A stretch of DNA of 64,000 bases from Rummeliibacillus pycnus (GCF_002884495.1 NZ_KZ614145.1:2618423-2682422); one strand, 5' to 3'. Numbered from the stretch's first letter, positions 16,673-26,117 are shown. Notes: generated from the sequence alone by a model not told the origin. Translations and numbers: made by a program.

Positions 16673-18017
16673 GTTGCCCCTCCTCCTGCTCATTAAAAGT
16701 CAAGATCATGGTTGTACCGATTCCAACTGTACTTTTTACAGATAAGGAGATATGCAATTGTGCAGCAATTTCTGTTGCAATAGCCAGTCCAAGGCCAGTC
16801 CCCCCTGTTTTACGATTTCGATCCTGACTGACTCTATAAAAGCGTTCAAAAAGATAAGGTATATGTTCTTCTGCAATACCGTCTCCCTGATCTTTAATCT
16901 TCACAACAAGGGGATGATTAGATATATATACATGAATATCATCTTCACTATAGCGACGGGCATTTTCCAAGAAAATAAAGAACAATTGCTTTATTTTTTG
17001 TTCATCTGTGGTAATGAAAACTGGCCCTTTTCCGTGTAAATAAAAATTTCTATTATATGCTTGATGCATTTGCTGGAGTGTTTGATTTAATAAAGTATGA
17101 ACATCCAATCTATTCATTTGTAAAGGTGCTCGTTCTTTATTTTTGGCAAGCTCTAGCATTTGTTGAATCATTTCAGACATTCGAATGGATTCACTCAAAA
17201 TAGCTTCAACTGATTCAACTGCAACTTCTCTATTGTCAAAACCTCTACGTTTTAATAATCTAGCGTAACTTTCAATTACCGTTAAGGGCGTCTTTAATTC
17301 GTGGGAAGCATTTGAAACAAACTGCTCTTGCTTACGATAATTTTGTTCGAGTTGAGACATCATATCGTTGAAGGTTTGGCTCATTTCTCCTAGCTCATCC
17401 TTACCTTGCTTTGTAACATCAATTTTTTCGAATGTTCCTGATTTACTGCTCCGTTTCATCGTAGCTGTGAGACGTTGAATGGGTCTTAGAACAATTTCAG
17501 CAAGTGTCATACTAGACAACAATACGAGAATAGCTGCTAATACCGCCATTCCACTTAAAACTAGTTTTAATAGTGATAGGGTACTTGCTACACTTTCCAT
17601 CGATTGCATCATTTGCACATATACGACTGAGCCATCCATCCAAATAACAGGTATTTTAAATGATAAAATGGTTTTCCCTTTATATGTTTCTACTAAATAA
17701 TGGTCCTCTTGTAGTTTTGGTTTATAGTCTTCAATACCTTCCATCGATTGTACAGCTACCAGTGATTTTCCATGATCATCAACAATACGAATGGCACCAT
17801 TCGATGGTATGTACGCCCGTAAAATTGTTGCTGGATCGTTAATCATACTTGTTTGGCTAATAGATGTTACAAGTTCTTGTGATTCATCTAATAATTGTTG
17901 ATATTCTGTATCATATGCCATTTTTTCGTATAAAAAGTAAATCCCAATTGTTGTCAAAGTTAAAATGATGAGCATAAGTATCGTTGAAAAGATATGAATT
18001 TTTGTTTTTAGTTTCAT
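16659..18017 (-). CDS. Sensor histidine kinase (YkoH-like)
   Basis: The 452-residue kinase has two membrane helices (about 10-30 and 150-172) enclosing a 115-residue sensor domain, then a HAMP linker. The phosphoacceptor is in SNASHELKTPLTVIESYARLL; N, G1 and G2 boxes are ENARRYSE, IKDQGDGI and TGGTGLGLAIATEI. All expected catalytic residues are present. It lies 1 nt from its response regulator and overlaps the PepSY gene. Envelope or antimicrobial signals are plausible; the true signal is unknown. Confidence 0.92.
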   Translation of the reverse strand: MKLKTKIHIFSTILMLIILTLTTIGIYFLYEKMAYDTEYQQLLDESQELVTSISQTSMINDPATILRAYIPSNGAIRIVDDHGKSLVAVQSMEGIEDYKPKLQEDHYLVETYKGKTILSFKIPVIWMDGSVVYVQMMQSMESVASTLSLLKLVLSGMAVLAAILVLLSSMTLAEIVLRPIQRLTATMKRSSKSGTFEKIDVTKQGKDELGEMSQTFNDMMSQLEQNYRKQEQFVSNASHELKTPLTVIESYARLLKRRGFDNREVAVESVEAILSESIRMSEMIQQMLELAKNKERAPLQMNRLDVHTLLNQTLQQMHQAYNRNFYLHGKGPVFITTDEQKIKQLFFIFLENARRYSEDDIHVYISNHPLVVKIKDQGDGIAEEHIPYLFERFYRVSQDRNRKTGGTGLGLAIATEIAAQLHISLSVKSTVGIGTTMILTFNEQEEGQHEKI

Positions 18018-18018
18018 G

Positions 18019-18726
18019 TCATTGTTCCTTTAATACATAACCTACTCCACGTACAGTTTGAATCAGTGGACGATTGCTTCCTTTATCTATTTTCTGGCGG
18101 ACATATCGAATATAAACATCAACAACATTTGTATCTCCATAATAATCATAACCCCACACTCTATTTAAAATCTGTTCACGTGTCAGTACCTGTTTTGGAT
18201 GTTTCAGTAAATACAGCAACAGTTCAAATTCACGTGGGGTTAAGTCGATTGCAACACCATCTTTCAATACCTCACGTGTTTTTTCATGCATTGAAAGTCC
18301 TGCATATTCGTGGAAAAAGATATCCTTTTCTTTAGTAGTTGCATTAACTTGTCGATTTTTCTTTTGAAATCTTAATGCTACCCGTATTCGTGCAAGTAAT
18401 TCTTCTATTTCAAAAGGTTTTGTGATATAGTCATTTGCCCCAAGGTCTAACCCTAAAACTTTATCATCCAGTTCATCCTTTGCAGTTAACATAAGGACAG
18501 GGGTTGAAAATTCTGTTGCACGGATTCTTTTTAATACCTCTATTCCACTCATAATAGGTAGCATTATATCTAATAAGACCAAGTCCCACTGCTGTTCGCG
18601 ATAAAGTATAAGGCCATCTGAACCTGTATAAGCAATTCCCGTTTCATAACCTTCGAACTCTAACTCTAATTGCAGTACACGAGCAATCTTTTCTTCATCT
18701 TCTATAATTAAAATTCGCTCTGCCAA
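18019..18726 (-). CDS. OmpR-family response regulator (YkoG-like)
   Basis: This 235-residue regulator has a receiver domain with the acidic pair (IIEDEEK), phosphorylated Asp in LVLLDIMLP, Thr in MLTAKDE and Lys in ITKPFEI. The C-terminal winged helix has LTPREFELLLYLLKHPKQVLTREQIL and ends VRGVGYVLKEQ. It heads a minus-strand operon with the kinase and PepSY gene. It probably controls this cluster. The promoter was not resolved. Confidence 0.93.
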   Translation of the reverse strand: MAERILIIEDEEKIARVLQLELEFEGYETGIAYTGSDGLILYREQQWDLVLLDIMLPIMSGIEVLKRIRATEFSTPVLMLTAKDELDDKVLGLDLGANDYITKPFEIEELLARIRVALRFQKKNRQVNATTKEKDIFFHEYAGLSMHEKTREVLKDGVAIDLTPREFELLLYLLKHPKQVLTREQILNRVWGYDYYGDTNVVDVYIRYVRQKIDKGSNRPLIQTVRGVGYVLKEQ

Positions 18727-18871
18727 ATCTTAATCACCAGCCTCTTTATCTCTTATGTATTATCTAATGGGCAGTATTCTTCCATTTTAATCGTTTCTTC
18801 TATCGTACCATTTCTTTATGAGAATTTGCTGAGAAGAAAAAGACTCTGCCCTCTTTAGAGTAAAAGAAAAA

Positions 18872-18913
18872 GGTTGTAGACAATCTCAGAATTCCTAGAG
18901 TTTGTCTACAACC
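18872..18913 (-). terminator. Terminator of uppP
   Basis: A 12-bp stem (18872-18883 with 18902-18913) encloses an 18-nt loop. On the minus strand it is followed by TTTTTCTTTT, 30 nt after the uppP stop. Confidence 0.85.
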
Positions 18914-18942
18914 AGAAGAACCTTAAAAGGTATCTCTTTTCA

Positions 18943-19770
18943 TTACATATAAACAATAATCGCTAACACGATCGCTAATAGTATACGATAAATTGCAAAT
19001 GGCAATAATTTTACTTTTGAAATTAGTTTTAAGAAGAATTTAATTGAAATAAGTGCAAAGATAAATGCACTGATAAAACCAGCTACATAGAAGCCCATAT
19101 CACCGAAGTTGATTTCGTTCCAGTGTTTTAGTAGTGATAAACCACTAGCCCCTGCCATAATTGGCACCGCCATGATAAACGTGAAATCTGATGCTGTACG
19201 ATGGTCTAAGCCAAACAATACCCCACCTGAAATTGTGGCTCCTGAGCGTGAAAATCCTGGCCATAATGATAAACATTGAAAAAGACCAATTTTAAAAGAT
19301 TGCACATAAGATAAGTCATCTAAAGAAGTAATTTTTGGTCTCTTTGGTCCAAATTTATCTGCAATGATCATCAGTATCGCGCCAATAAATAAGCCGATAA
19401 TGACCGTTTTAATACCAAATAAATAGCTATCGATAAAATTCTCTAATAATACACCTAATACCCCCGCAGGAATAACTCCTACAATTACATGTAGTAAATT
19501 GAATCGATGATGTGGCCGCTGCCCTTCAATTTTATATAAACCGATAAGGCTTAACATACGCTTCCACATAACAACAACGACAGCTAAAATAGACCCTAAC
19601 TGAATAACTACTTTAAAAGTATTAGCAGATGATTCTCCTAAAAACTCCTGTGTTTTCAGCCACATATCATCGACAATAATCATATGACCTGTAGATGAAA
19701 CTGGAGCAAATTCTGTCATTCCTTCAACAAAACCCAAAATAATGGATTTTAATATTTCTAAAAAGTCCAT
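18943..19770 (-). CDS. uppP: Undecaprenyl-diphosphatase
   Basis: This 275-residue BacA-type membrane enzyme dephosphorylates undecaprenyl diphosphate, recycling the carrier lipid for peptidoglycan synthesis; extra copies confer bacitracin resistance. The signature E16-x-x-x-E20 with PVSSTGH and the PGFSRSGATISGG motif contain the catalytic residues. About eight hydrophobic segments are predictable. The start ATG has an AAGGAGATA site. It is monocistronic. A position close to lia genes, which also respond to lipid II cycle damage, is suggestive but not proof of shared control. Confidence 0.97.
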   Translation of the reverse strand: MDFLEILKSIILGFVEGMTEFAPVSSTGHMIIVDDMWLKTQEFLGESSANTFKVVIQLGSILAVVVVMWKRMLSLIGLYKIEGQRPHHRFNLLHVIVGVIPAGVLGVLLENFIDSYLFGIKTVIIGLFIGAILMIIADKFGPKRPKITSLDDLSYVQSFKIGLFQCLSLWPGFSRSGATISGGVLFGLDHRTASDFTFIMAVPIMAGASGLSLLKHWNEINFGDMGFYVAGFISAFIFALISIKFFLKLISKVKLLPFAIYRILLAIVLAIIVYM

Positions 19771-19877
19771 AATATCTCCTTATTCTTATTATTTACGAAT
19801 GATACTTACAAACATTCATTACTAGTAAGACTATCATAACACACTAGAAGTAGAAGCTATTTTAAAGTTTTATTAAA

Positions 19878-20966
19878 TTAATTTGTTAGCTCTACATCAA
19901 TTACCCACATTTCACTTCGACTATTTGTACGAATTGGTGGACCCCAAAAACCGAAGCCCGAAGATACCAGTAGATGTGTCGTATTTTTCAAAAGATAACC
20001 ATAATCCAATTCAAAAATTCTTTTTGTAATCCACTGATTTGGCCACATTTGACCTAAATGAGTATGACCAGATAGATGAATATCTACCCCTAATTCAACT
20101 GGTGTTGTTAAATCTGATGGCGTATGATCCATAACAATCCATGGTAATCGATGCCTTACCGAAGTAGATAATTGTTCTAGAGATTTACGATTTTTATTTG
20201 TTTTGTCTTCTCTTCCTGTAACGTAAAACGAATCTGCGATACAAATTGTTTCGTCTCTTAATATAGTTACCCCTGATTTTTTCATCTCATCTATAAAAAT
20301 AGGAATCTGCTTCCCATAGTATTCATGGTTTCCTAGTACACCATAAATACCATATGTAGAGGTTAACTTCTTCATCACTTCATCCATTTCATATACCTTA
20401 TACCAATATGGATGATCATCTACAATATCTCCAACAAGAAAAACAATATCCGGTTTGGCAGCATTCGAACGTTCAACGAATTTTTGTAAAAGTTTTTTAT
20501 TGGATAGGATCCCCAGGTGAAAATCAGAAGCAATAACCATTCGGAAATTTTCACTCTTATGTTGTGTTTTTACTTGTATGGTTTTTGTGCGAACAATTGG
20601 AGAATAAGCCATATATGAACCAAATCCAATGATTGCTACAAAAAGGACTAAAATAATATATCCTATCCACAACATATGTACTGAAGGTACAAGCCATAAC
20701 AACAAGTTTGCTATTGGAAATAATAACAAACCATATTCCATTAGAATCATCCAGTAGCAACTAACAACCTTTGTAATACGAAATCGTTCATTGAGATTAC
20801 TAATAACAATACTATATGCGAAGTACAACCATATAATTGAAAAAACAATTGGTGTATTCAGATGAAACGCTACCTCTAACCAATGGTAAACATTCCAACC
20901 AAGATAAAAGATAACCACATTATATAAAAGAAAAGTCGAAAAACTCACAATTACTTTTTTAAGCAT
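19878..20966 (-). CDS. Membrane-bound metallophosphoesterase (YkuE-like)
   Basis: The start at 20966 is preferred to 21017 because AAAGGAGATT lies 8 nt upstream. The product (362 residues) begins with about four membrane helices, followed by a calcineurin-type catalytic domain: SDFHLG (D-x-H), VGDIVDD, GNHEYYG, MDHTP, and GHTHLGQ. These are the expected binuclear metal ligands. YkuE-like enzymes of this build act near the membrane and are thought to hydrolyse phosphoesters of lipid-like substrates; the exact substrate is unknown. It diverges from the lia operon and shares a promoter region with it. Confidence 0.9.
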   Translation of the reverse strand: MLKKVIVSFSTFLLYNVVIFYLGWNVYHWLEVAFHLNTPIVFSIIWLYFAYSIVISNLNERFRITKVVSCYWMILMEYGLLLFPIANLLLWLVPSVHMLWIGYIILVLFVAIIGFGSYMAYSPIVRTKTIQVKTQHKSENFRMVIASDFHLGILSNKKLLQKFVERSNAAKPDIVFLVGDIVDDHPYWYKVYEMDEVMKKLTSTYGIYGVLGNHEYYGKQIPIFIDEMKKSGVTILRDETICIADSFYVTGREDKTNKNRKSLEQLSTSVRHRLPWIVMDHTPSDLTTPVELGVDIHLSGHTHLGQMWPNQWITKRIFELDYGYLLKNTTHLLVSSGFGFWGPPIRTNSRSEMWVIDVELTN

Positions 20967-21030
20967 ACTTTGGAATCTCCTTTTTTTAATCTTATAGTCA
21001 ACTTTCTGTGTAATCATTTTACATATACTG

Positions 21031-21094
21031 GACGAAAATCTTCAAATAATATCTAGTCTTAGATTATCTCAGCCTCTAGACCTAGACGAAAATC
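21031..21094 (+). promoter_or_regulatory. Candidate LiaR operators before liaI
   Basis: Two near-palindromic 12-mers, TCTAGTCTTAGA (21052-21063) and TCTAGACCTAGA (21075-21086), are 23 bp apart. A direct repeat GACGAAAATC lies at 21031-21040 and 21085-21094. They lie just upstream of a weak promoter region before liaI (best -10-like TATCAT, 21131-21136), as expected for an activator such as LiaR. Binding is inferred. Confidence 0.45.
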
Positions 21095-21166
21095 CATTTC
21101 AAGCCCGTTTTGGCCAATCCAGATTCTGCGTATCATAAAGGTACAAACGAAAGGAGGACGTGACCA

Positions 21167-21520
21167 ATGAAGAAATTTGGTTTATTCATCATAGGCATTG
21201 TCGCAGGAATTACAATTTTATGTTCTTTAGGAGCTTTATCAGGATTAGCTGTTTCAGCAGCTATTTTATTTGCTGGAATCCATTTTTATGTAAAAAGCAA
21301 TTCCACTTTTTCTAAAGTTGTGTGGGTTCTTGTTGCCATAGCAGGAATACTAACAGCTACTGCCAATATTCCAGGATTTATCGGATTAGCTGCAATTGCA
21401 ATTTTATGGTTAATCATCGGCAGGGGGAATAACTCCGATAAAAGTAATATTTTCTTTACTCAAAAAAAGGACGACCCGTTCACTAATTTTGAAAATCAAT
21501 GGCATGAACTAACAAAATAA
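21167..21520 (+). CDS. liaI: LiaI-like membrane protein
   Basis: This 117-residue protein has a start with an AAAGGAGGAC site and several hydrophobic helices in the first 90 residues, then a polar tail (NNSDKSNIFFTQKKDDP). By position directly ahead of the PspA-type gene liaH and the LiaFSR regulators, it is LiaI, which anchors LiaH at the membrane during envelope stress. It is the first gene of the operon. Sequence alone is weak; context is strong. Confidence 0.8.
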   Translation: MKKFGLFIIGIVAGITILCSLGALSGLAVSAAILFAGIHFYVKSNSTFSKVVWVLVAIAGILTATANIPGFIGLAAIAILWLIIGRGNNSDKSNIFFTQKKDDPFTNFENQWHELTK

Positions 21521-21536
21521 CAGGGGGATACAGCTA

Positions 21537-22190
21537 ATGGTCAACTTATTACAACGATTAAAATATACAATTGAAGCAGATCTTCATCATCTATTCGATA
21601 AGAAAGAAGAAAAAAATCCAATCGCAATGTTAAATCAATACATTCGTGAAGCTGAAAAACAAACAGAAGAAACTGGTAAATGGTTAGAAAGACAAGCAAC
21701 TCTCAAACAAAAGTTGGAAAAGGAACTTGAAGAAACAAAGAAAATGCACGATAAGCGCTCAAAACAATTAGATCTTGCCAAATTAAGTGGCGAACAAGAC
21801 CTAATTGACTTTGCAGAACATGAAATTTTAGCATACGAACAACGTAGCATTGTTTTAAGAAATAGTATCGACAAAAACGCTGACGAACTATTTGGACTAG
21901 AACGTAAATATGAAGAAATGAAACACAAGATAAAAGATATGAAAGTTCGCCAATTACAACTAATGGGAAAAGAAAATGTTGTCAGAGCCCATAACCAAAT
22001 GGATCATATTCTTCATCCAGAAACAACAGGTAACATTAATGACAGATTAGATACATTCGAAACAATGGAAAATTATATCGAACGACTAGGACAAAAAATA
22101 GATCATCAACATGAAGTTACCTCTATGGAAGAACGGTTAACCTTACTTGAACAAAAAACAACGAAAAAAGAAACTCAAGATTTAGCGTAA
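21537..22190 (+). CDS. liaH: PspA/IM30 family membrane-protecting protein LiaH
   Basis: The 217-residue, fully helical coiled-coil protein carries the PspA/IM30 pattern: an amphipathic N-terminus (LLQRLKYTIEADLHHLF), NPIAMLNQYIREAEKQ, then long heptad segments to about residue 165. PspA-type proteins oligomerise on damaged membranes and stabilise them. In B. subtilis liaIH is the main output of the LiaRS system, strongly induced by lipid II-targeting drugs such as bacitracin, nisin and daptomycin. It starts 16 nt after liaI. Confidence 0.93.
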   Translation: MVNLLQRLKYTIEADLHHLFDKKEEKNPIAMLNQYIREAEKQTEETGKWLERQATLKQKLEKELEETKKMHDKRSKQLDLAKLSGEQDLIDFAEHEILAYEQRSIVLRNSIDKNADELFGLERKYEEMKHKIKDMKVRQLQLMGKENVVRAHNQMDHILHPETTGNINDRLDTFETMENYIERLGQKIDHQHEVTSMEERLTLLEQKTTKKETQDLA

Positions 22191-22222
22191 TAACTAGACT
22201 TCCACAAGGCGATCGTTATACT

Positions 22223-22252
22223 GAAAAGGAGGAGGTTTCCCTTCTCTTTTTT
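22223..22252 (+). terminator. Weak hairpin between liaH and liaF
   Basis: GGAGGAGG-rich and CCCTTCTC-rich arms form a short imperfect hairpin followed by TTTTTT. B. subtilis has an attenuating terminator at this point that lowers liaF-S-R output relative to liaIH; this may be the equivalent. Confidence 0.35.
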
Positions 22253-22280
22253 GCTTTTATGTTTTAGAAGGAGGCGACCA

Positions 22281-22976
22281 ATGACTCATTTTTCTACAAA
22301 CAAAATATCAATGATGGTGATTACTGCTATCTTACTTATTTTTATAGAGGCTACGTTTTTTGAAAACGGCAGTATCATGTTTGCAATTTTCGGTGCTTTT
22401 TTCATTTATATTAGTATGCGTAAAAGACGCAAATGGCTCTTTTGGGTTGGTGTATGTTCTTTAGTCATTGCGCTAATGTCTATGTGGAGTTTACGAATTA
22501 TTGTAATATCTACTTTAATTTATGTATTATGGCAAATGAAAAAAGGCGATCCAATACAAGTTTCATTTGCAAAGCCTGTATCTAACCAAACCGTTGATCA
22601 ACCTATTAAAAACAAGTTTTTCTCATTTCAAAGCACACCCCTGCAATCTTATGAGTGGCAGGATGTACATATTCAAAGTTTGGTAGGAGACTTGTATATT
22701 GATACAACACAAACTGTATTACCGAAAGGTACTTCGCTGATTTCTATTCGCCAAGGGTTTGGAAAAGTTAAGATTATCGTGCCTTATGAAATACCTGTAC
22801 GTCTTCATTACAATGCATTTGTTGGAGATGCAAGTTGTTTCGGGGAGATTTTTCCACGTATATGGTACGATACCATCTCTCTTCGTGATGGCTATGAATA
22901 TATTGAAGATGCCAGTACGGAACTAATTATTACCGTATCAACATTTTTGGGGGATGTTGAGGTGATACGCCAATGA
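22281..22976 (+). CDS. liaF: LiaF-like negative regulator
   Basis: The start at 22281 is chosen because AAGGAGG sits just upstream; the longer frame to 22251 lacks one. The 231-residue protein has four or five membrane helices in the first 95 residues and a soluble C-terminal domain (VGDLYIDTTQTVLPKGTSLISI, FLGDVEVI) with the beta-rich repeats of the LiaF C-terminal domain. LiaF holds the kinase LiaS inactive until lipid II cycle stress. Its stop overlaps the liaS start by 4 nt (ATGA), so stoichiometry is probably fixed. Confidence 0.9.
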   Translation: MTHFSTNKISMMVITAILLIFIEATFFENGSIMFAIFGAFFIYISMRKRRKWLFWVGVCSLVIALMSMWSLRIIVISTLIYVLWQMKKGDPIQVSFAKPVSNQTVDQPIKNKFFSFQSTPLQSYEWQDVHIQSLVGDLYIDTTQTVLPKGTSLISIRQGFGKVKIIVPYEIPVRLHYNAFVGDASCFGEIFPRIWYDTISLRDGYEYIEDASTELIITVSTFLGDVEVIRQ

Positions 22977-24022
22977 CAAAATTTTTAACGCGAATAATGA
23001 GCATTCTCTTTTTCGAAGTGGCTATGTTAGCTTCAATTTTCTTTATCCTTTACGGTACAAAGTTCTCAAACTGGGAATATCTATGGACCACTCAATATTG
23101 GAATTTACCTATTATCATATTGTATATTTCATTACTTTTTCTTTTTAGCGTTTGTGTAGCTTCTTGGAGCCTACTATTGACACATCAAAAGGAACAACAA
23201 TTCGAGCTAGCTTTACAAAATTTAATAAAAGACGACAATATTCCACATGAAACAATTGATGTAAATGCTAGTTTACAGAAACAATTAAATGCCACAAGAG
23301 AATTAATTCATACGCAGCGAAAAAGTCTTCAAAAACTAACAAATGATAAAGCCATTACTCAAGACCAAGTCATTCAAGATCGTATCATTCAAGAGAGACA
23401 ACGTTTAGCACGAGAACTTCATGATTCGGTTTCCCAACAACTATTTGCTGCTTCTATGCTACTTTCAACTGTAAACGAAACAGCAGTAGATGATTTACCT
23501 AAACATACACAAAATACCCTTCTACAAACTGAACAAATCGTTCAACAAGCACAACTTGAAATGCGCGCGCTCTTACTTCACCTTCGTCCTGTGGCTTTAA
23601 AAAATAAATCATTGACGCAAGGAATGGAAGATTTACTAATTGAATTACAGCAAAAAGTATCCTTTAAGATCAAATATCGCTTAGAAGATGTTCATCTATC
23701 AAAAGGTGCTGAGGATCATTTATTCCGAATTGCTCAAGAGACCTTATCTAATACATTAAGACACGCAAAAGCAACAGAACTAGAATTACTACTAGTGGAA
23801 CGAAATAAACGTGTAATTTTCCGAGTTCAAGATAATGGTGTTGGATTCAAAACAGTTGATGAAAAATCAGGTTCTTATGGTTTACACAATATTGAAGAAC
23901 GGGCAGTTGAAATAGGTGGAACATGTAAAATTGTATCTGTCCCATCACAGGGTACAGTTGTTGAAGTTCAAATTCCAGTAGATAAGGAGATATCAAAGAA
24001 TGATTCGAATTCTGTTAGCTGA
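22973..24022 (+). CDS. liaS: LiaS-like sensor histidine kinase
   Basis: The 349-residue kinase has two membrane helices close together (about 8-30 and 45-65) with a very short loop between, the intramembrane-sensing build. The HisKA_3 motif is ERQRLARELHDSVSQQLFAASMLL, and the ATPase shows QDNGVGF and GSYGLHNIEERA. Such kinases sense the membrane interface rather than an external ligand. It overlaps both neighbours. Confidence 0.93.
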   Translation: MTKFLTRIMSILFFEVAMLASIFFILYGTKFSNWEYLWTTQYWNLPIIILYISLLFLFSVCVASWSLLLTHQKEQQFELALQNLIKDDNIPHETIDVNASLQKQLNATRELIHTQRKSLQKLTNDKAITQDQVIQDRIIQERQRLARELHDSVSQQLFAASMLLSTVNETAVDDLPKHTQNTLLQTEQIVQQAQLEMRALLLHLRPVALKNKSLTQGMEDLLIELQQKVSFKIKYRLEDVHLSKGAEDHLFRIAQETLSNTLRHAKATELELLLVERNKRVIFRVQDNGVGFKTVDEKSGSYGLHNIEERAVEIGGTCKIVSVPSQGTVVEVQIPVDKEISKNDSNSVS

Positions 24023-24635
24023 TGATCATGAAATGGTACGTATTGGTGTTTCTGCCTACTTGCAGGTACAATCTGATATGGAGGTTATTGCTGAAGCTAC
24101 AAATGGAAGAGAAGCTGTCGATTTAGCACTACAACATCGACCTGATATCATATTAATGGATATGGTCATGCCCATTATGGATGGTGCTGAGGCAACTAAA
24201 ATGATTATCAAACAATGGCCAGAAGCTAAAATAATGATTGTTACTAGTTTTTTAGATGACGATAAAGTATATCCTGCTTTAGAGGCTGGAGCTATTAGCT
24301 ATCTGCTGAAAACAACGAATGCCAAGCAAATTGCTGAGGCTATTCGAAGCACTTTTGATGGTCAACCTATTTTAGAACCAGAAGTGACCAATAAAATGAT
24401 GCAACGAATGCGTCACAAAGATCAACCACTTCACGAGGACTTAACAGAACGTGAGCACGAAGTCCTTTTACTAATGGCTCAAGGAAAAACAAACCAAGAC
24501 ATTGCAGATGAATTATTTATCGCTCTTAAAACTGTCAAAACACATGTAAGTAATATTCTCTCCAAATTAGAAGTACAAGATCGAACGCAAGCGGTTGTTT
24601 ATGCCTTTAATCATCAACTCGTTCCAATTAATTAG
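24000..24635 (+). CDS. liaR: LiaR-like response regulator
   Basis: The 211-residue NarL-type regulator has a receiver (ILLADDHEMVRIG, phospho-Asp in ILMDMVMP, Thr in IVTSFLDD, Lys in LLKTTNA) and a LuxR-type HTH (LTEREHEVLLLMAQGKTNQDIADELFIALKTVKTHVSNILSKL). It overlaps liaS by 23 nt, with its own AAGGAGAT site. It should activate liaIH. A terminator follows immediately. Confidence 0.95.
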   Translation: MIRILLADDHEMVRIGVSAYLQVQSDMEVIAEATNGREAVDLALQHRPDIILMDMVMPIMDGAEATKMIIKQWPEAKIMIVTSFLDDDKVYPALEAGAISYLLKTTNAKQIAEAIRSTFDGQPILEPEVTNKMMQRMRHKDQPLHEDLTEREHEVLLLMAQGKTNQDIADELFIALKTVKTHVSNILSKLEVQDRTQAVVYAFNHQLVPIN

Positions 24636-24639
24636 ATTT

Positions 24640-24665
24640 AACCACTCAAAAACGGGTGGTTTTTT
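24640..24665 (+). terminator. Terminator of the lia operon
   Basis: AACCAC (24640-24645) pairs with GTGGTT (24656-24661), followed by TTTTTCC. Confidence 0.75.
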
Positions 24666-24802
24666 CCATTTTATTTCCTTTTTATAATAAAAATTTCGCA
24701 AATTTGTAAATAGTCTGCGAAAAATACACCTTTCTACCGATTCAAATTTCATTAAAATCATGTAATAATTCTTAAAATAGTACAAAAGTTGAAAGGATTA
24801 TC

Positions 24803-26098
24803 ATGCGAAATATTGGGGATATTATAAAATCTGAGCGTATTAAACAACATATAACGCAAAAAGCATTGGCAGAAAATATTTGTTCAACTTCCTATTTAAG
24901 CAAGATTGAAAGTGGAAAACAAATTCCACAGGATGAAGTAAAAAACGCACTTCTACAAAAATTAGATATAAACTTAGATCATTATATAGATATAGATGAA
25001 CAACAATTTATGGAAGAAAGCTATGCTGTAATTAAAAAAGTTCTTCTAAAAAATGATCCTATACTCATAAAAAATACAATAGAACATTATAAATCGATGA
25101 ATCTGGAATTTAGTAAAGTTGAAAACTTCTATACTTTTAATCTAAGATTACTTCGCATGTGTCTTATGGCGAATGAACCATTAGATAAAATTAATACTAT
25201 ATTGAATGCTTTGACGACTATGGAAGAAAATTTGAATGATCGTCAAAAATTCCTCTACTATACAAACTGTTATTTGTATTGTTTTCGCTCTAAAAAATAC
25301 AAAACAGGATTATCTTTTCTAGAAAAAGCAGGATTATTAATGTCTACAGTTAAGCTTACTAAATGGGAAAAGGCTGATTATTATTACATGTTAAGTTCTG
25401 TATACCATAAATTACATCGAACATTAAATGCAATTGAGTATGCAGAGCAAGCTATGAAACTTTATACAGAATTAGATTATCATCAACAAATGGTCAACTG
25501 CTATATAAGATTAGGGCTATCACACATCCAGAATGGCCATTATAATTGTGCACTCGAAATCTTCGACAACTGCTATGATGCCTGTATCAAATATAATTTA
25601 AAAGAAAACAACGGCCTCATTTTTCAAAATTTAGGTTATATTTATGCTTTAGAAGGCGATTCCAGAGGGGCTATTTCTTATTACAGAAAAAGTTTAGCTG
25701 TAAAAAAAGATCCAATACGTATTCTTATTTCCATTCACTCTATGGTTAAAGAATATTCAAAATTAAATAATGTTTCTAGTGTGGAGTCATGGTGCCAAAA
25801 AGGATTACAGCTAATAAAGAAGAATCATATTGAAGAAACCGCTAAAGAATTTGTTTATCATTTTAATATTTATAAAATCTTTCATCACTTGAGTGCATTT
25901 AATGAGGAACTCATTGCAGACGCTATCCATTATTTTCAACAAACACAAGACTATCAAAATGTTTATAAATATACTACATTGCTTGGCAATTTACTATGTG
26001 AACGAAACGAATATAAAAAAGCTACATTTTATTACCAAAAAGCTACTGAAGCAATGTATGCAATCCAAAATATAAAAGTATGGGAAGATTTGTCATAA
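24803..26098 (+). CDS. HTH-TPR regulator (RRNPP-like)
   Basis: This 431-residue protein begins with an XRE-type helix-turn-helix (IKQHITQKALAENICSTSYLSKIESGK) and continues as TPR-like helical repeats to the end (AIEYAEQAMKLYTELDYHQQMV, YNCALEIFDNCYDACIKYN, AISYYRKSLAV, KKATFYYQKATEAM). Size and layout fit the RRNPP regulators (PlcR, NprR, AimR type), many of which bind a short secreted peptide. No peptide gene is visible in the flanking 150-200 nt on either strand, so the class is uncertain. It has an AAAGGA site and no clear operon partner. It may be a peptide receptor whose ligand gene lies elsewhere, or a peptide-independent TPR regulator. Confidence 0.75.
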   Translation: MRNIGDIIKSERIKQHITQKALAENICSTSYLSKIESGKQIPQDEVKNALLQKLDINLDHYIDIDEQQFMEESYAVIKKVLLKNDPILIKNTIEHYKSMNLEFSKVENFYTFNLRLLRMCLMANEPLDKINTILNALTTMEENLNDRQKFLYYTNCYLYCFRSKKYKTGLSFLEKAGLLMSTVKLTKWEKADYYYMLSSVYHKLHRTLNAIEYAEQAMKLYTELDYHQQMVNCYIRLGLSHIQNGHYNCALEIFDNCYDACIKYNLKENNGLIFQNLGYIYALEGDSRGAISYYRKSLAVKKDPIRILISIHSMVKEYSKLNNVSSVESWCQKGLQLIKKNHIEETAKEFVYHFNIYKIFHHLSAFNEELIADAIHYFQQTQDYQNVYKYTTLLGNLLCERNEYKKATFYYQKATEAMYAIQNIKVWEDLS

Positions 26099-26117
26099 TA
26101 TACTGAATAGACAAAAA

